Shown piece by piece: positions 23,401-31,890 of a DNA stretch of 64,000 bases. This DNA comes from Micromonospora arborensis. GTDB lineage: Bacteria > Actinomycetota > Actinomycetes > Mycobacteriales > Micromonosporaceae. Made by a program: the position numbers and the translations under genes. The DNA lies in assembly GCF_003205615.1 (NCBI RefSeq), contig NZ_PYBV01000027.1:155342-219341 (forward strand), in the 5' to 3' direction. A model generated the notes under the pieces. The model was not told where the DNA came from. It saw nothing but the letters and a program-made list of their open reading frames with translations, and ran no database searches. Position 1 is the stretch's first letter, and each line of letters starts with the position of its first letter.

Positions 23401-24474
23401 ATGCAGTATCGCCAGGAGTACGCGGAGCCCGAGACCCAGTTTATTGACGCGCAGCCACCACCTGAGCCGACTGAGGCGACGCGTCCGCGGCGTCGCCGGT
23501 GGCGGAAGATCGCGCTGATCACCTTCGTGGTCTTTGCGTTGCTCGGTGGTGGTGGCATGGTCGCCGGAGGCCTGTACTTCCGTTCGATCAACTCGGGAAT
23601 CGAACGCGTCGACGCGTTCGAGGGTGTCCCGGAGGCCGACCGCCCACAGGTGGTCGAGGACGCCAAGGGTGCCATGAACATCATGATCCTCGGCAGCGAC
23701 TCACGCGATCCGGAGAATGAGTCCGGCTCCCGGACCGACACCATCATCCTGGCCCACCTTCCGAAGGACCGGCAGAGCGCACAGCTCATCTCGATCCCCC
23801 GGGACAGCTGGATCAGCGTGCCGAAGTCGCCACAGGGGCGGGGCGGGCGGGACGCCAAGATCAACGCGGCGTTCGCCTGGGGTGGCGTTCCGCTCATGGT
23901 GCAGACCCTGGAGAAGTTCACCGGCGTCCGCATCGACCACGTGGCGATCGTTGACTTCGCGGGTTTCAAGGAGATCGTGGACGCGCTCGGTGGCATCGAC
24001 ATCACCGTGGACAAGGGCTTCACGTCGAAGCACTCGTTGAACCCGGACGGCCGACGGGAGTTCGTCGCGGGCCGGCAGACCATGGACGGAGCGGCCTCGC
24101 TGGACTACGCCCGCGAGCGGTACGCGTTCGCCGAGGGCGACTTCACCCGGATCAAGCACCAGCAGCAGGTCATCAAGGCGATCCTGGACAAGGCCGCTTC
24201 CGGGGGCACGCTGGCCAGCCCCACCAAGTTGAACTCATTCGTCCGGGCCACCGCCGACGCCGTCGCGGTGGACGAGTCGATGTCCCTGGTCGACCTGGCA
24301 ATGCAGCTGCGGCACCTGCGCAGCGGCCAGCTCGCCTTCCTCACCTGCCCCACGGGCGGCACCGGCCGGGTTGGCACCGAGAGCGTCGTTTTCGTTGACA
24401 AGCCGAAGGCCGAGCGTGTGTTCGACGCGGTGCGTCGCGACTCGGTGGAGGAAATTGCCGCCGCAGCAAAGTAG
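23401..24474 (+). CDS. LytR-CpsA-Psr (LCP) family cell-wall polymer ligase
   Basis: A 357-residue enzyme that moves undecaprenyl-phosphate-linked glycopolymers onto peptidoglycan outside the membrane. A basic cytoplasmic N-terminus and one membrane helix (IALITFVVFALLGGGGMVAGGLYF) precede the LCP domain with the hallmark blocks MNIMILGSDSRDPENESGSRTDTIILAHL, QLISIPRDSWISVP, ALGGIDITVDKGF and LDYARERYAFAEGDFTRIKHQQQVIKA. The Arg and Asp residues that bind the polyprenyl pyrophosphate are all present. Its position directly before the initiating sugar transferase suggests that the polymer of this locus is attached to the wall. Confidence 0.95.
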   Translation: MQYRQEYAEPETQFIDAQPPPEPTEATRPRRRRWRKIALITFVVFALLGGGGMVAGGLYFRSINSGIERVDAFEGVPEADRPQVVEDAKGAMNIMILGSDSRDPENESGSRTDTIILAHLPKDRQSAQLISIPRDSWISVPKSPQGRGGRDAKINAAFAWGGVPLMVQTLEKFTGVRIDHVAIVDFAGFKEIVDALGGIDITVDKGFTSKHSLNPDGRREFVAGRQTMDGAASLDYARERYAFAEGDFTRIKHQQQVIKAILDKAASGGTLASPTKLNSFVRATADAVAVDESMSLVDLAMQLRHLRSGQLAFLTCPTGGTGRVGTESVVFVDKPKAERVFDAVRRDSVEEIAAAAK

Positions 24475-24586
24475 ACGACCAGATTCGCCCTTTCGTCTAT
24501 GGCGGCGGTTCTGACCTGGTCATATCCTTCCTTCGCCCTTCGGCTCGATAGTGCCCAGCGCGAAGGACCAACGGGGAAGGTTGACC

Positions 24587-26080
24587 ATGTCAGGTCATTC
24601 AACGACGAGTCGTCCCGGCACACCCACGCCATGGACGGGCGAACAACCCGGCTCGGTCGAGCCGGCGACGACACCCAAGACCGCACCGGTGCCCCGGCCC
24701 GGTCTGGAAACGACCGCGGTCCTGCCGTACGCGGCAACCCGGACGTCATCGCGGACGCGCTTGCTACGGGCCTGGATGATGACGGTTCCGATCGACATCG
24801 TGGCGCTGCTATTTCCTTTGCTGATATCGCAGGACTATTGGCGCGGCACCCTCGTCAACGCCGGGCTCACCATGGCCATCTTCGCGGCCGGCGGGCTCTA
24901 CCAGGCCCGCCGGCACGTGAGCATCCTCGATGAGCTGCCGAGCATCGTCGGGCGCCTACTGGCGTCCGCCGCAGTGGTGGCCATCATCGCTGCGGAGCGT
25001 CACTCCTCGGTTGAGTATGTCGGCGGTTTCATGCGGGGCGTCGCCATCTCCGCCGGCCTGGTGATCGTTGGTCGGGCGCTCAGCCGGGCACTCACCATCC
25101 TGGTGCGCAAGCGTCGTTGGGTGGAGCACAACGCCATCATCATCGGCAGCGGCCCGGTCGCCTTGGAGCTGGCCCGGTTGCTGCGTCGTTACCCGCGGTA
25201 CGGCCTGCGTTTCGTGGGCTGCGTCGACGTGACGGCACAGCAGGATTCGGCTGTACTTCCGCTGCTCGGCAGCCTCAACGAGCTGGAGAAGCTGGTCCGG
25301 GTGCTGAAGTGTGAGGTGCTGGTCATCGCCGACCCGGACTGCCGGGAGTCGGAACTGATGGACACTCTCCTGCTGCCCCACAGCTCGCGTTGCGACCTGT
25401 GGGAGGTGCCGCGCTTGTGGGGTTCCCGCTCGCAGGGCGGGTATCCCGACCACATCGGGGCGATCCCGATCGTGAAGGTCGGTGACATCTCGCTCTCCGG
25501 TCCGCGTTGGGCGATCAAGCGGGCTTCCGACGTGGCGTTCTCCGGCCTGGCCCTGTTCCTGCTGAGCCCGGTGCTGCTGCTGTGTGCGCTTGCGACGTTC
25601 ATCGACGGGGGTCGCGGGATTTTCTTCTACCAGGAGCGGATCGGCCGGTTCGGGAAGCCGTTCAACGTCGTCAAGTTCCGATCGATGCGCCCGGTCGACG
25701 AGACCGAGTCGCAGACGAACTGGTCGATCGCGAACGACCGACGGGTCGGCCCGATCGGCCGGTTCATGCGCCGCACGTCCCTGGACGAGCTTCCCCAACT
25801 GTGGAACATTCTGCGCGGCGACATGAGCGTCGTCGGGCCGCGGCCGGAGCGGCCGTACTTCGTGGAGAAGTTCTCCGCGGAGTACCCGAACTACGCGATG
25901 CGGCACCGCGTCCCCGTGGGGTTGACCGGGCTCGCCCAGGTCAGTGGTCTGCGTGGTGACACGCCGATCTCCGACCGGGCGCGGTTCGACAACTACTACA
26001 TCGAGAACTGGTCGCTCTGGCTCGACATCAAGGTCGTCCTGCGTACCATCTCAGAGGTTTTCCGCGGCGGAGGCCGTTGA
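24587..26080 (+). CDS. Polyprenyl-phosphate sugar-1-phosphate transferase (exopolysaccharide initiation)
   Basis: A 497-residue membrane enzyme that would start repeat-unit synthesis by moving a sugar-1-phosphate from a nucleotide sugar to undecaprenyl phosphate. After a Pro/Thr-rich N-terminus come four membrane helices, a Rossmann-like CoA_binding_3 domain (AIIIGSGPVALELARLLRRYPRYGLRFVGCVD), a fifth hydrophobic helix (ALFLLSPVLLLCALATFIDGG) and the catalytic domain: KFRSMRPVDETE, RRTSLDELPQLWNILRGDMSVVGPRPERPYF and PVGLTGLAQVSGLRGDTPISDRARFDNYYIENWSLWLDIKVV. ATG 24587 follows GGGGAAGG. Which sugar it transfers (galactose, glucose or other) cannot be told from the sequence. Confidence 0.94.
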   Translation: MSGHSTTSRPGTPTPWTGEQPGSVEPATTPKTAPVPRPGLETTAVLPYAATRTSSRTRLLRAWMMTVPIDIVALLFPLLISQDYWRGTLVNAGLTMAIFAAGGLYQARRHVSILDELPSIVGRLLASAAVVAIIAAERHSSVEYVGGFMRGVAISAGLVIVGRALSRALTILVRKRRWVEHNAIIIGSGPVALELARLLRRYPRYGLRFVGCVDVTAQQDSAVLPLLGSLNELEKLVRVLKCEVLVIADPDCRESELMDTLLLPHSSRCDLWEVPRLWGSRSQGGYPDHIGAIPIVKVGDISLSGPRWAIKRASDVAFSGLALFLLSPVLLLCALATFIDGGRGIFFYQERIGRFGKPFNVVKFRSMRPVDETESQTNWSIANDRRVGPIGRFMRRTSLDELPQLWNILRGDMSVVGPRPERPYFVEKFSAEYPNYAMRHRVPVGLTGLAQVSGLRGDTPISDRARFDNYYIENWSLWLDIKVVLRTISEVFRGGGR

Positions 26081-26106
26081 TCGCACGAAGCGGGTGACCA
26101 GAGGTC

Positions 26107-26144
26107 GGCCACCGTCGGCAGTAACTCAACTGCCGACCGTGGCC
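26107..26144. terminator. Bidirectional hairpin between convergent sugar-transferase genes
   Basis: GGCCACCGTCGGCAGT and ACTGCCGACCGTGGCC form 16-base arms with one mismatch around a six-base loop. It overlaps the last codons of the minus-strand glycosyltransferase and lies 26 bases after the plus-strand stop. Confidence 0.7.
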
Positions 26145-27106
26145 GTCCTCTTCATCACCTCGTTGATCGCCGCCGACCAGTGCTCCGCGAAGCGTTCGAG
26201 GCTGTTCTCCGCCCGCACGAACGCGGTGACATCCGAGACGGCCTGTGCGCCGGATGGAAGCAGCGTGAGCGCACGGGTGAACTCGTCCAGGTCCCCGGCG
26301 GTTGCCGTCAGATCGCGGTAGCCCGGCACCTTGTCGATGAGGGTTCGAACGTAACCCACCCGCGTGGCCAGGACCGCGGTACCGGTCGCCATCGCCTCCA
26401 GGATGGCGAGTGAGCACGCCTCGTAGTCGCTTGGTGCGAGCACACAGTCGACAGCCTGGATCCAGGTGCGCAGCTCCGCTGGAGACAGCACACCCAGGCT
26501 GGTCGCGCCGTCAACGGTGCCCACGCCGGCGGTCAACAGGCGGTAGCCAGCCCGGGACGCGGCAGCGACCGCAATGTCAGGTCGCTTGCGTGCCTCGGCG
26601 CGTCCGATGAAGAGGGCGAGCCGTTCGTCCGGCGAGACCCCCAATTGGCCGCGTGCGGTGTCGCGGTCGCCGATACCGAACGTCGTGGTGTCGATCCCGT
26701 TCGGAATCACCCGGTGGACCCGGAACCGGTACCACTGCTCCACCTCTTCGGCGGTCGGCTGCGACACGGCGACCCGGTAGGCGTTGGCACCCGCCCAGAT
26801 CTCCTTCGCCGCGCCCTTGACCAGGAACTGCGTTCGCCACTGGATGGAGTACGCGTTGGTCCTGGTCCCCAGCCGGACGTGATCCACCCAGCATCCGTGG
26901 TAGACGTGGATCCGCGGTGCCGACGTCCGGCGGCTGACCATGCCATTCGTGATGACCAGATCGTGGGCGACCGAGTCCAGATCAGCGGCGCCGACAACCT
27001 CCGCCGTACCTCCGAGCCGCCCGATCACGTCGCTGAGGGTGTGGCAGAAGCGTTCCACGCCCCCCGAACTGCTCGTCGGATCGGGGCTGACGACCGCGAC
27101 CCTCAT
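26126..27106 (-). CDS. Glycosyltransferase, GT4 family
   Basis: A GT-B fold enzyme of about 326 residues. The N-terminal acceptor domain begins MRVAVVSPDPTSSSGGVERFCHTL, and the nucleotide-sugar domain has VIPNGIDTTTFGIGD, LFIGRAEARKRPDIAVAAA and the retaining-enzyme E-x7-E motif EACSLAILEAMATGTAVLATRVGYV. Start is put at ATG 27106, which overlaps the stop of the preceding GT2 gene by one base (TGATG); ATG 27109 and 27118 are possible. It is the last gene of the minus-strand group that begins at about 30004. Confidence 0.9.
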   Translation of the reverse strand: MRVAVVSPDPTSSSGGVERFCHTLSDVIGRLGGTAEVVGAADLDSVAHDLVITNGMVSRRTSAPRIHVYHGCWVDHVRLGTRTNAYSIQWRTQFLVKGAAKEIWAGANAYRVAVSQPTAEEVEQWYRFRVHRVIPNGIDTTTFGIGDRDTARGQLGVSPDERLALFIGRAEARKRPDIAVAAASRAGYRLLTAGVGTVDGATSLGVLSPAELRTWIQAVDCVLAPSDYEACSLAILEAMATGTAVLATRVGYVRTLIDKVPGYRDLTATAGDLDEFTRALTLLPSGAQAVSDVTAFVRAENSLERFAEHWSAAINEVMKRTATVGS

Positions 27107-28008
27107 CATCGTGCCCACCGGGTGAGGCGCCGGCCGGCGGCACGGGCCAGGGGCTTGGTCCGTCGGCTGATCAACGACAACTGTTCATGGCCCGAGCCAC
27201 GGATCAGACCCTGCTCACGGAGCCAGGCACCGTGCTTACGGAGGAAGTACCAGTTGTTGCGGACCACGAAGTACTCGTAGCGGGCCTTGGACGCGCGGTC
27301 GATGCCGCCACCGGCGCGGGAGCGCATGTAGGTGTAGCCGCGGTCCGTCACGACCACCCGGTGCCCCGCCCGCGCTGCCGCCACAAAGAGGTCCGTCTCC
27401 TCGCGGTAGTAGTTGCCGGAGTAGAACTCGTCGTACATCGCTGCGGCGAAAACCGACCGCCGATAGAGGGCGTTGGCATGCATCCAGACGCAGTCCGTCC
27501 AGGCCGACGTGGGGAAGATGCCGGGCTGCTCGAGCTTGGGGCCACCGGGCAACCTCGGCGCTCGCGCGATGCGGTCCTCAACGTCCTCACCCTCGCCAAT
27601 GTTGAACCAGGGCGCGCCAACCACGTCGGCACCCGCCTCGTTGGCGACCTGAACAAGCTCGGCGATGAGATTGGTGCTAGGCACGTCGTCGTCGTCAATC
27701 ACGAACACCCACTCCGACGTGGCGGCGCGGATTCCGATGTTCTTGGCCTTAGGCGGGCCGACGTTGCGCTCGTTGACGATGACACGGAGCCGGGCGTCCT
27801 GATCGGCGAGGCTCTGCAACCGGGTCGCGGTGTCGTCCGCGCTCCCGTCGACGACGAAAACAGCCTCTCGAACGACGGGTTGAGACAGCGCCCACTGTGC
27901 TCGCGCGTAGGCGAGCTCACTCCTGTTACGGGTGGGTACGACCACGGACACCGTGGCCGCGCCCGCGGGGCTCGCCTCGTGCCCACTCATCGGTACGCCT
28001 TGCACCAT
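27106..28008 (-). CDS. Glycosyltransferase, GT2 family
   Basis: A GT-A fold inverting enzyme of about 300 residues. ATVSVVVPTRNRSELAYARAQWAL opens the fold, DGSADDTATRLQSL and NVGPPKAKNIGIRAATSEWVFVIDDDDVPS follow, where IDDDD is the metal- and nucleotide-binding acidic motif, and NYYREETDLFVAAARAGHRV carries the later catalytic acidic residues. No transmembrane segment, so it acts on lipid-linked intermediates from the cytoplasm. ATG 28008 has GGAGG only three bases upstream; ATG 27990 with AAGG seven bases upstream is an alternative. It lies 61 bases after the Wzy-like gene. Confidence 0.9.
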   Translation of the reverse strand: MVQGVPMSGHEASPAGAATVSVVVPTRNRSELAYARAQWALSQPVVREAVFVVDGSADDTATRLQSLADQDARLRVIVNERNVGPPKAKNIGIRAATSEWVFVIDDDDVPSTNLIAELVQVANEAGADVVGAPWFNIGEGEDVEDRIARAPRLPGGPKLEQPGIFPTSAWTDCVWMHANALYRRSVFAAAMYDEFYSGNYYREETDLFVAAARAGHRVVVTDRGYTYMRSRAGGGIDRASKARYEYFVVRNNWYFLRKHGAWLREQGLIRGSGHEQLSLISRRTKPLARAAGRRLTRWAR

Positions 28009-28069
28009 GACCTCCACACCCCGCTCGACCAGGATCTGTTGCGCACTGGACCTGCTTCGGATCTCGATG

Positions 28070-30004
28070 TCACGAACGTGGCGCCCAGAGACCGGGACTG
28101 GACCCGATGGCCCCCGTACTGCCGTCGGTTGGGCGCTGCTGTTCCTCGCGACGGACGTTGTCCCCACGTTGCTTGCCGGTGGCCTGGCCGACGATTCCGG
28201 CGGCGGCGCCAATCAGCAACGGCCACCGACTCGTCTCGGACAGGAACGGCGCGGTCATGACACACAGTGGCGCGATCAGGCAGAAGGCCGCCGCGGCCCG
28301 GACGACGACGTCGCTGCTCCGATCACGCAGACGCCCCAGGGCCGCGATACCGGCGACCGACAGGAAGAGGAAGACGAGCACCGGTGCCGCGGCGCCGTAG
28401 CGCAGCCAGTCCTGTAGCAGCTCGTTGTGCACGTACACCCGGGTGGAGGCGCTGGCGGCAAGGCCCGGGAGCTGCGGCGACGACGGCCCCACCCCGGTCC
28501 ACAGGTTCGCCCGGACATGGTCCCAGCCGACCCGCAGATCGCTTATGTGTCCGCTCGTTGACGCCGCCTGGTGCCCGGCGCTGTCCTGCTCGGCGGGGGG
28601 CTTCGGGGACGGGCGTGGCGCGGCGGCCGGCGGTGTCGGACCAGCGGGCTCTGTTGCGCCGCTCGGGATCGGATTGGTTGGACTCGACCCGCTGACCGTG
28701 GCCGGACTCGTTGGCGCGCTGCCTGCCACCCAGGCACCACCTACGGTGCCGTCATCGCCGCCGCTTGTTTCGAAGCTGCCCACACTACGCAGACCGACGT
28801 CCGCGGCAAGGCCTGGCGCGGCGAGCACAACCACCGCGACCATGAGCCCGGCGAAGGTCAACTGCTTGAGCATGAGCCTCCACCGCGCCCACGAGAGCAC
28901 GAAGGCGACGACGCCGACAACGACTGCGGCGAGCCATACGCTGCGCCGGAAGCTGAACAGAATGAGCAGCGGCCCGGCGACGGCCACGACCATGTGCCGC
29001 CAGTCCCAGCGCCATCCACGGTCGCCGAGCATTCCGCCGAATGCGGCGACCGCGATGGCGGGCAGCGCCGAGTCGTAGTAGACGAAGTAGTCGCTGAGCC
29101 GGTCGTCGGCGACCTCGCCCAGTCGAATCGCGACAGCGGCACCGACCAACAGGGCGGCTAAGCCAGCGCCAATCATGACCGCGAAGCTCCGCCGGTCGTC
29201 CCGTAGCATCCGCAGGCTCAGCCCGAGGACGAGACCCATGACGAGTAGGACGAAGGGTCGGGCGTTCTGGTTGACGGCCGAGAAGACCGACTGTCCGTGG
29301 ACCAGCCCACTGCCAGCGGCCAGGGCGACGAGGGCGCTGGCGAGGCCGAGCAGGACACTCCCAGTCGACCGGAGGCGGAGGTGCCTCGGCGGCCAACATT
29401 GGGCGGCAGCCGCGAGGACCGCCGTCACCGCGAGCGGCAGCACAGCGGGAATCTTTCCCGCGAGAAACAGTTGATGACCGAACGTCGTCAGGGCCCCGAA
29501 GCGCCCGTTCGGTCCGATCTCCTGGGCGAGCACCGCCACGAGGACGATGCCCACCAGTGGGAGGCGGAGAACGAGCAACGGCAGCGTCGCTGCGAATACG
29601 ACCCCGACGGCTGACGGCACGGCCCAGAGGATGTACGCGACAGAGAATGCCGCCCCTGCGAGGGACGCCCAGCCGAGCGGCCGACGGATGGTGACAGCGA
29701 GCGGACCGACGGCCCGCGACAGCCATCCTGCTGCGGTTGATCGAACGGCTGTGCCCTCGCGCCCTGCCCTGGCGTCGGGTCGATCGACGGGCTGGCGGGA
29801 CGGATCAATGTCAGCGGCCCCGGTGCCCGGTTCAGCCGCCGTTCCTCTGGAACCCATCGCCGCCTTCGCCATGAAACCCGCTGAGAACAACGCCGAACCG
29901 ATTGCCAGGGCAGTCGCCGGACGGCCCAGCGGGGCGATCCTGCGACCAGAGCGGTTGTGCATTGCCGTAGGTCGAAATTGACGGCCCACCGACCGTCGCG
30001 GCAC
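28070..30004 (-). CDS. O-antigen ligase/polymerase-like (Wzy) membrane protein
   Basis: A 644-residue protein with about eleven membrane helices. The C-terminal part shows VGWDHVRANLWTGVGPSSPQL and RVYVHNELLQDWLRYGAAAPVLVFLFLSVAGIAALG, the Wzy_C domain with its HNxxLxxxxxxG pattern, which in the family joins lipid-linked repeat units outside the membrane. Between helices 8 and 9 (about residues 415-500) lies a long Pro/Ser/Ala/Thr-rich extracytoplasmic segment (for example GATEPAGPTPPAAAPRPSPKPP), unusual for Wzy. The start is unclear: GTG 30004 or ATG 29962, neither with a clear ribosome-binding site. It is divergent from the beta-helix gene. Confidence 0.85.
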   Translation of the reverse strand: MPRRSVGRQFRPTAMHNRSGRRIAPLGRPATALAIGSALFSAGFMAKAAMGSRGTAAEPGTGAADIDPSRQPVDRPDARAGREGTAVRSTAAGWLSRAVGPLAVTIRRPLGWASLAGAAFSVAYILWAVPSAVGVVFAATLPLLVLRLPLVGIVLVAVLAQEIGPNGRFGALTTFGHQLFLAGKIPAVLPLAVTAVLAAAAQCWPPRHLRLRSTGSVLLGLASALVALAAGSGLVHGQSVFSAVNQNARPFVLLVMGLVLGLSLRMLRDDRRSFAVMIGAGLAALLVGAAVAIRLGEVADDRLSDYFVYYDSALPAIAVAAFGGMLGDRGWRWDWRHMVVAVAGPLLILFSFRRSVWLAAVVVGVVAFVLSWARWRLMLKQLTFAGLMVAVVVLAAPGLAADVGLRSVGSFETSGGDDGTVGGAWVAGSAPTSPATVSGSSPTNPIPSGATEPAGPTPPAAAPRPSPKPPAEQDSAGHQAASTSGHISDLRVGWDHVRANLWTGVGPSSPQLPGLAASASTRVYVHNELLQDWLRYGAAAPVLVFLFLSVAGIAALGRLRDRSSDVVVRAAAAFCLIAPLCVMTAPFLSETSRWPLLIGAAAGIVGQATGKQRGDNVRREEQQRPTDGSTGAIGSSPGLWAPRS

Positions 30005-30168
30005 ACAGTATCAGGCAACACGCCGGCCGACGCCAGCGGAAGTTTCTCCCAGGCGAACCGCTGGCCGGGCATTTTCAGTAGTATGCCGACGGCTGTGCGT
30101 ACCCGTCTCCTACCGGGTGCGCTGCCCCGGCGTCCTGACGAGGTCGCCGATCACCCTCGGAGCCGCAA

Positions 30169-31869
30169 ATGATCACCCGCCGCAGCCTCCTCGTCGGCAC
30201 CGGCTGTTTGGCCCTGGCCAGTGACGCGCCGCGGCCGAGACGCTTCGTGCTACCCACGCCATCCGGAGGCGACGACACCACGGCGCTCAATACAACGCTC
30301 CGTATCGGCGCTGGTGGTCTCATCCATGCCCCCGAGGGCGCCCAGTACCGGGTCAGTGCCCCACTCGTGGTCTACAGCGACACCACTCTCGTCATGGCCG
30401 ACAGCACCGTCACCCTGGTGCCAGGTAGCGGCTGCAACCTGCTCACCAACATGGCGGTCGCGGGCGGCGGCCGGGATCGCAACATCCGAGTAACCGGTGG
30501 CACCTGGATTCGCGCCGACCTGGCCGGCGGCATCGGTCCAGCTCTACACACGCTGTGCTTCCGGCGGGTCGACAACCTCTTGCTTGAAGGGCTCGCGGTG
30601 AAGACCTTCGGTGACAAGTATGCGATTTCCCTCGGTGACGTCACCGACGCCACCGTCAACAGGATCTCCTTCGCTGTGCAGTCCGACGGCGTGCACATCC
30701 AAGGGCCGGCCGTGCGAACCAGGGTCACCACGCTGCGAGGGTCGACCGGCGACGACACGGTCGCCATCACACCCCGCGACTGGCAGGCGTACGACGATGT
30801 CTCAGGGCCGGTCATCGACACCCACATTGAGGACATCGACGTGACTTCCGCCGCAGCCTTGGTCAAGGTTCTCGGTGGATCGCCGGAAACCGCCGCGCTC
30901 CGCACCACCGTCCGCGGTGTCGCCGGAAGTGCCCGCAACAACGTCCTCTGGGTCGGCGATGACACGGCTGAGTGGCGCACGACCGGCGGTCAGATCGACG
31001 AACTGACCGTGGAACGGGTCACTGCCGCCACGGTGCCCGGCCGGCACGTTCTCTACCTCAACGGCTCGAACGTCGGCCGCGTCCAGATCCGGGAGCTGAC
31101 CTTCGCCGACCCGGGCGCGGACGGGGCGCTCGTGCGGATCGCGTCCCGTACCGCCGCGGCCGTCGCGGAGCTTAGCGTCGAACGCGTCGACGTCGCGCAG
31201 CTCGGCGCTGGGCCCGTCGTGGGCGTCGACCAGACCGCACGGGTTGAACGACTGCGGGTGGACCGACTGACCGTCACCGCCGCGGCCGCCGGCGCCTCAT
31301 TGGTGCGGATCGCCGGGACTGTGAATGACCTCGCCGTGCGGGCGGTCACCGCCGCTGTCCCCGGCGACAGCTACCTCCTGGAGCTGCCGCAGTGGGCCAA
31401 GGACGCCGCCGTACGTCAGGCGAGTGTGTCGGACACGGGCGTCGCCGGCCGTGGTGGTGGCCTGGTCGCCGCCACCGCCGCGACTCACACCCTGCCGCAG
31501 TTGGCCCTGACCAACATACGGACGGCCGGGAAGCCCTGGCTCGTCAATCTGAACACTCACACCGACCTGCGCTTGTCGGATGTCACCATCGAAGACACCA
31601 CCGGTGGGGTGTTGAAGGTCCACAGCTCGGGCGCGGCAGTCGTCCGAGGCGACACACTACGGACCGCCCCCGGCTCGCCCGGAGTGGCCGTGTCCTCCGG
31701 CGGTTCGGTGACCTCGTACGCGCGGGACCTGGCCGTCGACGTCAGCCGGCTCGTACGCGCCGAGGGCAGCACCGCCACGAACACCAACGGCCGGCTGTCC
31801 TGTGGGACAGGGCCGGTGGTGTGTTCCCGACTGACCTGGCAGAACCTCCGGACCGGCGCCACCTACTGA
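30169..31869 (+). CDS. Secreted right-handed beta-helix protein (pectate lyase/GH28-like fold)
   Basis: A 566-residue protein. The N-terminus MITRRSLLVGTGCLALAS resembles a short Tat signal (RRSLL) with a possible lipobox ending at Cys13. The rest is a long parallel beta-helix built from about twenty irregular coils, for example HTLCFRRVDNLLLEGLAVKTFGDKYAISLGDVTDATVNRISFAVQSDGVHIQGPA, where SDGVHIQGP recalls the catalytic region of GH28 polygalacturonases. I cannot see a full set of catalytic residues for a named family. Placement inside the polysaccharide locus suggests that it cuts, edits or binds the polymer made here. The tail holds a Cys pair (RLSCGTGPVVCSRL). Confidence 0.8.
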   Translation: MITRRSLLVGTGCLALASDAPRPRRFVLPTPSGGDDTTALNTTLRIGAGGLIHAPEGAQYRVSAPLVVYSDTTLVMADSTVTLVPGSGCNLLTNMAVAGGGRDRNIRVTGGTWIRADLAGGIGPALHTLCFRRVDNLLLEGLAVKTFGDKYAISLGDVTDATVNRISFAVQSDGVHIQGPAVRTRVTTLRGSTGDDTVAITPRDWQAYDDVSGPVIDTHIEDIDVTSAAALVKVLGGSPETAALRTTVRGVAGSARNNVLWVGDDTAEWRTTGGQIDELTVERVTAATVPGRHVLYLNGSNVGRVQIRELTFADPGADGALVRIASRTAAAVAELSVERVDVAQLGAGPVVGVDQTARVERLRVDRLTVTAAAAGASLVRIAGTVNDLAVRAVTAAVPGDSYLLELPQWAKDAAVRQASVSDTGVAGRGGGLVAATAATHTLPQLALTNIRTAGKPWLVNLNTHTDLRLSDVTIEDTTGGVLKVHSSGAAVVRGDTLRTAPGSPGVAVSSGGSVTSYARDLAVDVSRLVRAEGSTATNTNGRLSCGTGPVVCSRLTWQNLRTGATY

Positions 31870-31890
31870 GCAGGTGACGCCGACCGCGTC

